In this document: positions 5,586 to 12,557 of the stretch, one piece after another
How the letters are laid out: each line of letters begins with the position of its first letter
Position numbering within the stretch: the stretch's first letter is position 1
Assembly (NCBI RefSeq): GCF_039522005.1
Contig: NZ_BAAADA010000194.1
Location: forward strand, 1-14,409
From: Alkalibacterium indicireducens
GTDB lineage: Bacteria > Bacillota > Bacilli > Lactobacillales > Carnobacteriaceae_A
Reading direction: 5' to 3'
Length of the DNA: 14,409 nucleotides
Notes under the pieces: generated by a model
What the model saw: the letters and a program-made list of their open reading frames with translations, nothing else
Database searches by the model: none
Told to the model about the DNA's origin: nothing
Translations under genes and position numbers: made by a program

Positions 5586-6728
5586 TTAAGGAATCATCGT
5601 CTTCAGTTCATCCAGTGTCATTCCCGCGAAAGGATCATCCAATGGCAAATCTTCATTTTCAACAACTAGAGTGATCTCAACTTCCCAGTCATTATTTACT
5701 TCAAAGCGTTCGACTGTGTGAGTAGAGTCGAACGTATCATCGTAATACCGACTGGCGCCTCTAAGAGTATCGTCACTCTGGACAAAAACGATTGATTCAT
5801 GAGAGAAGTACAAGTACTCGTCAGGTTCGAATCCTTCATTGAGAAAAAGAATAATATCCTCTTCGGGAGTAGGTTGTGGCCTGGTCGGGTCGACCATGGG
5901 GACCATCCCTAATTCTTCGCCAGTTTCCGGGTCCCAAACCCAATGAACAAGATACCTCGGGTAACCAATGGTAATCTCTTCGGTATCCAGTTCTCCTTTT
6001 AATACCTCGTCCACCTTGAATGAATAATAAGCTATGCTCTCATCTCCCCAGGACTCAGGAACATCAGCTGGTTCTTCACTGACATATGTGCCTCTTAGAA
6101 TAAAGTCTGAGTACATGATCGTCTGGTCAACCGTCTGACCGGAGTATGGGACAATAACTTCTGTCATGCCGAAAGCATTGTCATCGATCCAATCAGCCTG
6201 GACAGGCGAGTCGACAATATCTTCATCAGGAATAAAAGACAGGAATCGCTCAGATACTTCTGGAGAAAAGGTATAGATATAATGTGTTTCAGCTGCATCC
6301 ATTACCGTACCTTGTGTTCCATCAGGTGTGACCCAAAGATGGAATGCTTCATTAGAGCCGTCTGTGTACTCTATTTCCAGCCCGTATAAAGGAGTAGATA
6401 TATCAACGATTCCAGGCTGACGTTTGGATCCTTCAATCATCTCATCAATGATAAAGGTGAGGTCGTTTGGATCAGTCAGTTCTGCTATATATTCCAGATC
6501 CAGGTTGCTGGCGAAACGGGAAGAATAAGAGATTCCAGCCCATGTCGGATCAGCTCGTTCTACTTCTCTAAGGTAATGAGTGTCTCCACTCCCACTTGAG
6601 TCGTAAATATCTTCTTTCTGCCTATCTATCGATACACTTTCGACTTCCGTCCTGTTATCAGTATTTTCGCAAGCAGCTAGCAAAGTGAGGCTCAATCCGG
6701 TTAGTAGTACTTTAGTGTATACTCTCAT
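5586..6728 (-). CDS. Acidic lipoprotein of unknown function
   Basis: 380 residues. A basic N-terminus, a hydrophobic core and the lipobox LAAC put the lipidated cysteine at C20, so the mature protein is anchored on the outer face of the membrane. The mature chain is rich in Asp and Glu. A central part (about 205-300) reads like the beta-rich repeat found in many secreted Gram-positive proteins: a DFILRGTYV strand, then FKVDEVLKGELDTEEITIGYP, then EDIILFLNEG. The N-terminal half (about 60-190) is not recognised. AAGGAG at 6742-6737 is 8 nt from the ATG at 6728. Transcribed alone with its own terminator. No enzymatic motif seen; a surface binding or cell-envelope role is a guess. Confidence 0.85.
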   Translation of the reverse strand: MRVYTKVLLTGLSLTLLAACENTDNRTEVESVSIDRQKEDIYDSSGSGDTHYLREVERADPTWAGISYSSRFASNLDLEYIAELTDPNDLTFIIDEMIEGSKRQPGIVDISTPLYGLEIEYTDGSNEAFHLWVTPDGTQGTVMDAAETHYIYTFSPEVSERFLSFIPDEDIVDSPVQADWIDDNAFGMTEVIVPYSGQTVDQTIMYSDFILRGTYVSEEPADVPESWGDESIAYYSFKVDEVLKGELDTEEITIGYPRYLVHWVWDPETGEELGMVPMVDPTRPQPTPEEDIILFLNEGFEPDEYLYFSHESIVFVQSDDTLRGASRYYDDTFDSTHTVERFEVNNDWEVEITLVVENEDLPLDDPFAGMTLDELKTMIP

Positions 6729-6807
6729 TGTCTGGTCTCCTTAAACTTTAGTTTGGGAATAGGATGACTCGCCGTATCGAATGTGAACGCATTCATTTAG
6801 TGCTGCT

Positions 6808-6816
6808 ATTGTACCA
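6808..6816 (-). promoter_or_regulatory. Extended -10 promoter of the lipoprotein gene
   Basis: The minus strand reads TGGTACAAT, a TGn-extended -10. It lies about 80 nt before the start codon. The leader includes a small inverted repeat, GAATG/CATTC, at 6779-6794. No clear -35. Confidence 0.4.
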
Positions 6817-6890
6817 TATGCTAGTGATACCTGCTTGGAAATGTTGGTATGTATTTAACATCAACCAGGCTTAAATATGGGAAAATCATT

Positions 6891-6924
6891 TTGAGGCTTA
6901 TAAGATCAATCAGTATAGTATAAT
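6891..6924 (+). promoter_or_regulatory. Promoter of the GNAT acetyltransferase gene
   Basis: TTGAGG (6891-6896), 17 bp, then TATAGT (6914-6919). It overlaps a second TATAAT (6919-6924). A leader of about 70 nt follows. Confidence 0.55.
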
Positions 6925-6994
6925 GGAAAGAACAGTTAGCATTGTTTCAAGATAAGGATATGATTAAGTATAGGAATGTGAAAAGGGGAGAGAC

Positions 6995-7546
6995 ATGTTT
7001 TATTATAAAATCGACGAAGAGTTAAGCCTTAAACTGAAAGATTATCAGGATACGGAAGAGTTGTATGCCTTGATTGAATCCTCAAGAGATCATTTGAAAG
7101 TTTGGATGAACTGGATAAATAAAGTAAACGGTGAGGAAGATATTAGAGAGGCCACAAAAAGGAATCTTCAACAATTCGCAGATCAGAAGGCTATGAATTA
7201 TCTAATTATTTACAAAGGGGAAATTGCTGGTACTGTCGGTCTGAAAGGATTCAACTGGGATGTAAAGAGTGCTGAAATCGGCTACTGGCTCGGACCAGAC
7301 TTTCAAGGGAAGGGCATCATGACCCGATCAGTAAAAGCGTTGATGGAGTATGGATTCGACCATGTTGGGCTGGATAAACTTGAGGTCTGGGCGGCTGAAG
7401 GGAATACGAGAAGTAGGAGCATACCTGAGAGACTAGGCTTTGTGGAGGAAGGCATGCGGAGACAGAATGAAATCCTGAACGGTACTTATCATAATATGGT
7501 CATCTATGGCATGCTCAAATCTGAATGGGGAGCAGCATCTGAATAG
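6995..7546 (+). CDS. GNAT N-acetyltransferase, RimJ/RimL (YdaF-like) type
   Basis: 183 residues of the RimL-like GNAT branch, which uses acetyl-CoA to acetylate protein N-termini or small amines. The N-terminal substrate segment SSRDHLKVWMNWINK, the acetyl-CoA pyrophosphate loop QGKGIM at 104-109 and the signature NTRSRSIPERLGFVEEG at 137-153 are intact. Bacillus subtilis YdaF, annotated as a ribosomal-protein-serine acetyltransferase, has the same build and length, but the actual substrate is not proven by sequence. GGGGAG at 6985-6990 precedes the ATG closely. Single gene; only a bulged hairpin without a T-run (ACTCAAGC with GCTTTTCGAGT, 7555-7578) follows. Confidence 0.9.
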   Translation: MFYYKIDEELSLKLKDYQDTEELYALIESSRDHLKVWMNWINKVNGEEDIREATKRNLQQFADQKAMNYLIIYKGEIAGTVGLKGFNWDVKSAEIGYWLGPDFQGKGIMTRSVKALMEYGFDHVGLDKLEVWAAEGNTRSRSIPERLGFVEEGMRRQNEILNGTYHNMVIYGMLKSEWGAASE

Positions 7547-7662
7547 AAATAAATACTCAAGCTAGAGGCTTTTCGAGTGCTATTAGTTGGTATAGAAAAA
7601 TCTATCCTTTAAAATTAACATTAGATGCATAGAATGTTGAATTCTATAAGGAGGATTTTTTT

Positions 7663-8868
7663 ATGACACAGCGAAATGTAACTGATACTAAGCTGTTGAA
7701 CAGTCTGACACTGAAACTGAAGAATCTGAATGATCAGGTGATCGTCATTACAGGCGCAACAAGCGGAATCGGACTTGTCACAGCTCGTATGGCAGCTGAA
7801 AAAGGAGCCAAGCTTGTTCTCGCAGGAACAGAAGAAGATGCACTGAAAACTCTGACAGATGAACTGAAGAATCAAGGAACTGAAGTGGTTCATGTTGTCA
7901 CTGACGTGTCTAATAAAGAAGATGTCGATCGACTCGCTGAGGAAACAATAAAAGAGTATGGTGGATTTGATACGTGGGTCAACAACGCAGCCGTAGCAAT
8001 CTATGGACACATTACAGATGTTCCGATTGAAGACGCCAGACAGCTCTTCGAAGTTAATTACTGGGGAACAGTATATGGCTCGCTGGCAGCTCTGGATCAT
8101 TTCAAAGACAAAGAGACGGCAGGTGCATTGATCAATCTGGGCAGTGTAGTAGGTAACCGCACATTCCCTATTCAGGGCACCTATTCTTCCTCCAAATTTG
8201 CTGTGCACAGTCTGACTGATGCGCTTCGCATGGAAGCTGAAAAAGATCATATCCCTGTCGTTGTATCTCAGATCCATCCGGCGCGTGTTGATACACCATA
8301 TGGAGACCATGCTGCAAGTTATATCGATAAAGCACCATCTCATGATGCCATGATGTACCCACCTGAAAGCGTAGCTGAAGCAATTCTGCATGTGGCTCAG
8401 AATCCGACCCGAGACATGTTTGTAGGTGGCCAATCTAAAATGATTGCCTTGATGGGAGCCATCATGCCACGTTTCACAGACCACTTCCTTGAAAAGTCTG
8501 TGTATAAGACAAATTATGATGAATCTAGAGATGCAGGCTCACCAAAAGAGAGTACCCTGCATGGACAAGCTGAAGAACTTCACGAAAGAGGGCAGAATAG
8601 TGGCTGGCGCCGAAAAGGAAGCTGGATGGTCAAAGCTAAAAAACATCCACTACTATTCTTGCTGCCGATAGTCGGGCTGTTCCTGACGATCTTTACACTT
8701 CTTCTTCCTTCAAGCTATAAGAAGAAAAAAATGCATAAAGCTAAAAAAATGATGCACATGAAAAAGGCTAAAGCGATGGTTAAGCATCCGAAAGCCGCTT
8801 TTAAGGCTGAGAAGGCTATGTGGAAACACCCTAAAGCAGCGATGAAAGCTGAAAAAGCTATGATGTAA
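7663..8868 (+). CDS. SDR-family oxidoreductase with C-terminal membrane segment and Lys/Met-rich repeated tail
   Basis: 401 residues. The first 270 or so form a classical short-chain dehydrogenase: TGATSGIG at 30-37 (dinucleotide binding), NNAA at 107-110, catalytic S161, Y174 and K178 (YSSSK), and HPARVDTP after the active site. A polar linker (about 280-325) leads to one hydrophobic segment (329-348). A 50-residue tail follows with 18 Lys and 9 Met and only two acidic residues, ending in two tandem 14-residue repeats starting KHPKAA (374-387 and 388-401). Many bacterial SDRs stop near 250-330 residues, so the anchor and tail are extra. Substrate unknown. AAGGAGG at 7648-7654 is 8 nt before the ATG. 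A GGTATAGA element at 7589-7596 may be a -10; a sigma-B reading is possible but weak. Confidence 0.9.
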   Translation: MTQRNVTDTKLLNSLTLKLKNLNDQVIVITGATSGIGLVTARMAAEKGAKLVLAGTEEDALKTLTDELKNQGTEVVHVVTDVSNKEDVDRLAEETIKEYGGFDTWVNNAAVAIYGHITDVPIEDARQLFEVNYWGTVYGSLAALDHFKDKETAGALINLGSVVGNRTFPIQGTYSSSKFAVHSLTDALRMEAEKDHIPVVVSQIHPARVDTPYGDHAASYIDKAPSHDAMMYPPESVAEAILHVAQNPTRDMFVGGQSKMIALMGAIMPRFTDHFLEKSVYKTNYDESRDAGSPKESTLHGQAEELHERGQNSGWRRKGSWMVKAKKHPLLFLLPIVGLFLTIFTLLLPSSYKKKKMHKAKKMMHMKKAKAMVKHPKAAFKAEKAMWKHPKAAMKAEKAMM

Positions 8869-8907
8869 GATTAGAAAGTAATTGACAAGAAACTGATCGC
8901 ATAAAAG

Positions 8908-8951
8908 ATGCCGGAATCAAGAGACTGAACTTCTCTGATCCGGCATTTTTT
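8908..8951. terminator. Terminator between the convergent SDR and ybaK genes
   Basis: ATGCCGG (8908-8914) pairs with CCGGCAT (8940-8946), extended inside by ATCA/TGAT and GAGA/TCTC with bulged A's. TTTTTT follows on the plus strand. The minus-strand exit reads CTTTTA, so it probably serves both genes. Confidence 0.9.
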
Positions 8952-8959
8952 ACTATCAT

Positions 8960-9439
8960 TTAGTATTTTATAACATCAGCAATCTGACCATCAATGAGTT
9001 TTATCAGATCATCGGGATCGACTTCAACTGATACTCCGACTTTACCGGCGCTGAAACTAATCGTATCGAACTGTTCTGCAGAAGAGTGAAGCACAGTTTT
9101 GAATGCTTTTTTCATTCCGATGGGGGAACATCCCCCATGTACATAACCTGTCAGAGGAAGAAGTTCTTTCTCCTTAATCATGCTCACACTTTTTTCAGCA
9201 ACAGATTTAGCAGCTTTTTTCAGGTCCAGTTCGTGATTGACAGGAATGACAAAGACATAAAAATCACCAGACTTTCCTCTAGTGACCAACGTTTTGAACT
9301 GCTGGTCAGGATTATTCCCCATTTTTACTGCAACTTCTGTTCCACTGGACACATCTGACCCAAAGTAATGGTGTTCTTTATAGGAGATATCCTGCTGCTC
9401 CAGCAGTCTAATGACATTTGTCTTAACTTGTTTATTCAT
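8960..9439 (-). CDS. ybaK: Cys-tRNA(Pro)/Cys-tRNA(Cys) deacylase, YbaK/EbsC family
   Basis: 159 residues, the family length. This trans-editing enzyme clears cysteine wrongly attached to tRNA(Pro) by ProRS. Family features are present: the conserved lysine K49 in QQFKTLV, a central FYVFVIPVNHELDLKKAAK block, and the signature GGCSPIGMKK at 102-111 that forms the substrate pocket. The start at 9439 follows a purine-rich GAAAGGCAGG that is not ideally spaced. It is convergent with the SDR gene and sits alone. INS, ProXp or other YbaK-superfamily specificities are possible, but the GGCSP signature favours YbaK. Confidence 0.92.
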   Translation of the reverse strand: MNKQVKTNVIRLLEQQDISYKEHHYFGSDVSSGTEVAVKMGNNPDQQFKTLVTRGKSGDFYVFVIPVNHELDLKKAAKSVAEKSVSMIKEKELLPLTGYVHGGCSPIGMKKAFKTVLHSSAEQFDTISFSAGKVGVSVEVDPDDLIKLIDGQIADVIKY

Positions 9440-9690
9440 GCAACGGCCTGCCTTTCAATGTATGACTCGATAATTAATAAAAAGAAGTCTTGTAATGATA
9501 ATAAGATTATCGCTCAATTTCAGAGGAAAGACAAGAAGGGGAGTCACCTGAAAGTTTACAGGAGGGCAGAAAAAAAGCACACAATCTACTTCAGCACGGT
9601 AAGTACATGCGGAAGAAGAAAGGTGCCATATAATGAAATCATTTGAGACTGGGAATTGACTCCCGATACCCACTACCAGGAGTTAAAGTG

Positions 9691-10005
9691 TTACTCGTCC
9701 TCTTCAGTCTCTGTTCCGTCGCCGGAATCAGTATCAGTATCGGTATCAGTGTCTGTTTCGCCATCGGTTCCGTCATCTCCATCAATATCGATATCGACGT
9801 CCAGATCGGCATCATCGCCACCGTCTTCAGTCTGTTCTTCAGTCTGGTCACCAGTATCCGTGTCAGTAGGGGTTCCTCCATCTCCCATGAAGAACATGAC
9901 GACGATTACTCCTACGATGATGACAAGAGCTATGAGAAACAGGGCAAAGAGACCGGTGCGTCGATTCTCTTCATGTCTATGCGGATCGTTATTTCTATCT
10001 GCCAA
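9691..10005 (-). CDS. Small single-pass membrane protein with extreme acidic Asp-Thr repeat tail (TTG start)
   Basis: 104 residues. The start is TTG at 10005-10003, fixed by AAGGAG at 10019-10014 with 8-nt spacing; there is no suitable ATG. A basic, His-rich N-terminus (DPHRHEENRR) is followed by a 23-residue hydrophobic helix (18-40). By the positive-inside rule the C-terminus should lie outside the cell. The tail (41-104) carries 30 Asp or Glu in 64 residues, with stretches such as DADLDVDIDIDGDD and TDTDTDTDTD. These resemble Ca2+-binding DxDxDG loops, though no known family is recognised. The coding DNA has a (GATACN)n hexamer tract. No T-rich terminator is seen after the stop. Function unknown. 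Confidence 0.8.
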   Translation of the reverse strand: MADRNNDPHRHEENRRTGLFALFLIALVIIVGVIVVMFFMGDGGTPTDTDTGDQTEEQTEDGGDDADLDVDIDIDGDDGTDGETDTDTDTDTDSGDGTETEEDE

Positions 10006-10078
10006 CTATACCACTCCTTTTGTTTAATATAGTTAGAGTATCATAATCATGCAGTTAGCTGTAATAATATGTTCCAAG

Positions 10079-10109
10079 AAAAAAACCAGCTAAGATAATC
10101 CTTAGCTGG
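10079..10109 (-). terminator. Terminator of the regulator-peptide operon
   Basis: CCAGCTAAG (10086-10094) pairs perfectly with CTTAGCTGG (10101-10109) around ATAATC. On the minus strand seven T's (10085-10079) follow. It lies 57 bp after the peptide gene stop, and so ends that operon before the acidic membrane protein gene. Confidence 0.92.
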
Positions 10110-10166
10110 CGGTATACTCGTTTTCGTTACGGGAGGTTTTTATCTTTCTCAGATGACAGGGTAAAG

Positions 10167-10307
10167 TTACGCTACGTTATGTTCTACTTCTACAGCTGCT
10201 CGTTCAAGCAGTGGTGGAATTCTTGGGACAGTTAATGGTGATACAATAAAGGTTAAAGCCATGAAACCAGCTAAGACTAATGCGAAAGCTTTTCTATGTT
10301 TTTTCAT
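10167..10307 (-). CDS. 46-residue secreted-type peptide, candidate signalling pro-peptide (PapR/Phr-like)
   Basis: A small gene recognised from its position and translation signals. The ATG (10307-10305) overlaps the TGA of the upstream regulator (10306-10304) as ATGA. AAGGAGG inside the regulator's last codons is 7 nt upstream, and the frame runs 46 codons to TAA. The peptide begins MKKHRKAFALVLAGFMALTF: a basic n-region and a hydrophobic core to about residue 22, like a Sec signal. A short polar part follows, ending ERAAVEVEHNVA. Length and plan match the pro-peptides of RRNPP systems (PapR, NprX, Phr), whose active signal is a C-terminal oligopeptide. By analogy the last 5-8 residues (around EVEHNVA) could be the mature signal. 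The sequence itself is not recognised. A dedicated terminator follows. Confidence 0.8.
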   Translation of the reverse strand: MKKHRKAFALVLAGFMALTFIVSPLTVPRIPPLLERAAVEVEHNVA

Positions 10308-11188
10308 GAAAATCCTCCTTGTTTTAACGACAATTTATTATTGATTTCCGTCAGCGCCAGCTGAGAGAATGATAAAAGTTTTTTGTTGTTTTGTAGTCTG
10401 AAAATGCTGGAAGAGAGTTCAAAGCACTCTTTTGAATCCTCTAAGTTGCCTAGCTTATAAAAGATGTGTCCTTTCGTATGGTGAAAATCCCCTAACGAAT
10501 ATAGACAATTATTCTGAACTAACATATCAATACCTTCAGATACATAGGAAAGAGCTTCCTTGCTATTGTCCAATTGTTCCAAAGCTAAAGCATAATTCAA
10601 AGTTATTTTAGCGCGTATTTCAATGCTGACCGAATCATTTAAAATATCGATTCCACTTTTATATGATTGTCTTGCTTTTTCAAAATCGTCTCTTTTATAA
10701 TAAATGATTCCACGAGCATTGTAAACTTCAACTGCAAGTTCTGTTTCAACATCATCAAGATATATACCATTCAGTATTTCAAGAGAGCGATCTCCACGAT
10801 TATATAATTGGTATTCCAGTAATGCTTCAATCATAGCAAAAAACACCTTATCGTTAACATCTCGAGAGCTATTAATTAATAGCTTGTGATGATCAAGCAG
10901 TAATTCTATTGTTTTGTAGTCTCTGTTTAGAGAGTATTGGCGGATGTTTTTCTTAACATCCTGCAGCTCATTCTTTTTACTGTTATCGTGCTCAGCCTTG
11001 ATCAGTTCGTTTTCTTCAAGACCCAGCCTTTGTTCGAGCTTATCAAGAATGGCTTTTTTCGGGACAATATCTCCTTTTTCCACACGGCTGATCAGAGCCT
11101 GTGCACAGATATCTTTTGCCAATTGCTGTTGAGTCAAACCAAGTTCTTTTCGCTTGATTTTTATGATTTCTCCTAATTTCATTTTCAT
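10304..11188 (-). CDS. XRE-HTH/TPR transcriptional regulator, RRNPP (PlcR-like) family
   Basis: 294 residues from the ATG at 11188 (ATG at 11182 gives 292). An upstream in-frame ATG at 11242 is rejected because a TTGCTA-17-TATACT promoter lies inside that extension. An N-terminal XRE helix-turn-helix (about 5-62; LTQQQLAKDICAQALISRVE) is joined to TPR-like helical repeats (about 75-290), for instance YNARGIIYYKRDDFEKARQSY, NYALALEQLDNSKEALSYV and HHTKGHIFYKLGNLEDSKEC. This build and length match PlcR (285 residues), NprR and related RRNPP sensors, which bind a re-imported peptide in the TPR domain and switch DNA binding. The next gene, overlapping by 4 nt, encodes a small secreted-type peptide, supporting a receptor-signal pair. 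The gene is visibly more AT-rich than pdxST or the SDR gene, which may mark acquisition by transfer. Target genes unknown. Confidence 0.88.
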   Translation of the reverse strand: MKMKLGEIIKIKRKELGLTQQQLAKDICAQALISRVEKGDIVPKKAILDKLEQRLGLEENELIKAEHDNSKKNELQDVKKNIRQYSLNRDYKTIELLLDHHKLLINSSRDVNDKVFFAMIEALLEYQLYNRGDRSLEILNGIYLDDVETELAVEVYNARGIIYYKRDDFEKARQSYKSGIDILNDSVSIEIRAKITLNYALALEQLDNSKEALSYVSEGIDMLVQNNCLYSLGDFHHTKGHIFYKLGNLEDSKECFELSSSIFRLQNNKKLLSFSQLALTEINNKLSLKQGGFS

Positions 11189-11205
11189 CCCACGCTTTCT
11201 ATATA

Positions 11206-11238
11206 TGGAAGTATAAGTTATTGGAAGTCGTTTAGCAA
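11206..11238 (-). promoter_or_regulatory. Promoter of the regulator-peptide operon with a direct repeat
   Basis: On the minus strand: TTGCTA (11238-11233), a 17-bp spacer, then TATACT (11215-11210). The leader to the ATG at 11188 is then about 15 nt. ACTTCCA occurs at 11228-11222 in the spacer and again at 11212-11206 over the -10 end and beyond, 16 bp apart. This is a possible site for autoregulation. An AT-rich tract (11241-11280) upstream could act as an UP element. Confidence 0.6.
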
Positions 11239-11292
11239 TCAAAAATATTAAATATTATTAAAAAGATTTATTCTTAATAAAAATGCAATAAT

Positions 11293-11336
11293 TTGACAAT
11301 AAAAAACAGACACGGTATAATTGCTTCGAATTCGAA
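11293..11336 (+). promoter_or_regulatory. Consensus promoter with MhqR-like palindromic operator
   Basis: TTGACA (11293-11298), 17 bp, TATAAT (11316-11321): a perfect sigma-A promoter. TTCGAATTCGAA (11325-11336) is a 12-bp perfect palindrome covering the predicted +1 (about 11328). A consensus promoter under a start-site palindrome indicates tight repression. The Bacillus subtilis MhqR box also has a TCGAATTCGA centre, and MhqR controls MhqA/O-type dioxygenases, matching the gene downstream. Confidence 0.8.
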
Positions 11337-11341
11337 ATAAA

Positions 11342-11387
11342 TTGCTCAAAGGCATTATCATCTTTATAGTAAAAACCGCCTGAGCAA
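11342..11387 (+). other. 5' leader hairpin of the dioxygenase mRNA
   Basis: TTGCTCA (11342-11348) pairs with TGAGCAA (11381-11387), and GGC (11351-11353) with GCC (11378-11380), with an AA bulge and a 24-nt loop. It lies in an unusually long (about 130 nt) leader. No U-run follows, so it is not an attenuator; it may affect mRNA stability or have no function. Confidence 0.5.
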
Positions 11388-11458
11388 GCTCTATATGAGA
11401 AAATTGAGTTTGAATAATATTTCACAAACAATGGTAAAAATACAGGAGGAGATTTATA

Positions 11459-12436
11459 ATGAAAGAATTGACAGGGATTCATCATGTTACAGCAATTACC
11501 AGCAGCGCGGAGAAGATTTATGACTTTTTTACGCATGTTTTAGGACTTAGACTGGTTAAGAAGACAGTCAACCAGGATGACATTCAGACCTACCATCTCT
11601 TTTTTGCAGACGACAAGGGGAGTGCAGGAACAGATATGACTTTCTTCGACTTTCCTAATATTCCAAAAGGTGTCCACGGAAATGATGAAATTTCAAGAAC
11701 GTCATTTAGAGTGCCGACAGATGAGTCGCTAATATACTGGGTTAAACGATTTGAGAGACTAAGCATTGATAATGATGGAATACAGGAACAGTTCGGGAAA
11801 AAAGTACTGAGATTTACAGACTTCGATGATCAGCAGTATCAGCTTATTTCAGATGAATCAAATGAAGGGGTGGAGTCTGGAACGCCATGGCAGAAGGGGC
11901 CGATTCCTCTGGAACACGCCATTACAGGGTTAGGACCGGTCTTTCTGACTTATGCTGACTTCGATTATATTAAAGCTGTCCTTGAACAAGTATACAATAT
12001 GAGAGAGATTGGACAAGAAGAGACATGTCATCTGTTCGAAATGGGCGAAGGTGGAAATGGTGCTCAAGTTATAGTCGATGTTCAGGAAAACTTGCCGGTG
12101 CATAGAGAAGGATTCGGAACGGTTCATCACGTGGCCTTCAGAGTAGATGATAAAAAAGCAATCGAAGACTGGATCGCTCATTATCAGCAGTTCCAGCTTC
12201 CTAATTCAGGATTTGTCGACCGTTTCTTCTTTCAGTCCCTGTATGCAAGAGTAACGAGAGGGATTTTGATCGAACTGGCTACAGATGGTCCAGGATTCAT
12301 GGGCGACGAACCTTATGAAACATTAGGAGAAAAACTGTCGCTTCCTCCATTCCTAGAGAATAGCAGAGAATCGATTGAAAGTCAGGTCAGACACTTCGAT
12401 ACAGTAAGAAGCACAAAGACATATGAAAAAGAATAA
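11459..12436 (+). CDS. Ring-cleaving dioxygenase / glyoxalase-fold protein, MhqA/MhqO type
   Basis: 325 residues with two vicinal-oxygen-chelate (glyoxalase/extradiol dioxygenase) modules. The N-terminal module opens TGIHHVTAITSSAEKIYDFF (His8/His9) and contains the FFDFPNIPKG motif typical of MhqA/MhqE/MhqO proteins. The C-terminal module has VHHVAFRV (H223/H224) and E272 in ILIELATDGPGF, giving the His-His-Glu metal set. Homologues in Bacillus are induced by quinones and hydroquinones and are thought to open aromatic rings. The paralogue cannot be decided here. AGGAGG at 11444-11449 precedes the ATG by 9 nt. It is divergent from the RRNPP operon, and its promoter carries an MhqR-like operator. 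No mhqR gene is in the window. Confidence 0.92.
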   Translation: MKELTGIHHVTAITSSAEKIYDFFTHVLGLRLVKKTVNQDDIQTYHLFFADDKGSAGTDMTFFDFPNIPKGVHGNDEISRTSFRVPTDESLIYWVKRFERLSIDNDGIQEQFGKKVLRFTDFDDQQYQLISDESNEGVESGTPWQKGPIPLEHAITGLGPVFLTYADFDYIKAVLEQVYNMREIGQEETCHLFEMGEGGNGAQVIVDVQENLPVHREGFGTVHHVAFRVDDKKAIEDWIAHYQQFQLPNSGFVDRFFFQSLYARVTRGILIELATDGPGFMGDEPYETLGEKLSLPPFLENSRESIESQVRHFDTVRSTKTYEKE

Positions 12437-12447
12437 CAGTTAAACAA

Positions 12448-12496
12448 TAAACAGCAGAAAACCAGAGCTTTTAAAGCTCTGGTTTTCTGCTGTTTA
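12448..12496. terminator. Long perfect inverted repeat, bidirectional terminator
   Basis: Positions 12448-12471 and 12473-12496 are perfect reverse complements (24 bases each). The effective hairpin is CCAGAGC/GCTCTGG around TTTTAAA, followed by TTTTCTGCTGTTT; the minus strand reads the same. It separates the convergent dioxygenase and transporter genes. Confidence 0.88.
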
Positions 12497-12557
12497 ATAT
12501 GAGTAAAAACAAGGCTATCCTCTATACCCATGAGGATGAATTTTATCGTGATGCTGC

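Noticed and set aside
7621..8484. 287-codon open frame on the minus strand opposite the SDR gene
   Set aside because: It is antisense to a clear SDR with intact motifs, is Cys/His/Ser-rich with no recognisable domain, and has no ribosome binding site. It is open by codon bias of the real gene.
9643..10032. Two plus-strand frames (129 and 123 codons) with Ser/Val or Ile/Ser repeats
   Set aside because: Their repeats are the complement of the GATACN hexamers of the minus-strand acidic protein, which alone has a ribosome binding site and a sensible membrane topology.
11189..11242. Eighteen-residue N-terminal extension of the RRNPP regulator
   Set aside because: A TTGCTA-17-TATACT promoter lies in this stretch, and homologues start just before the helix-turn-helix.
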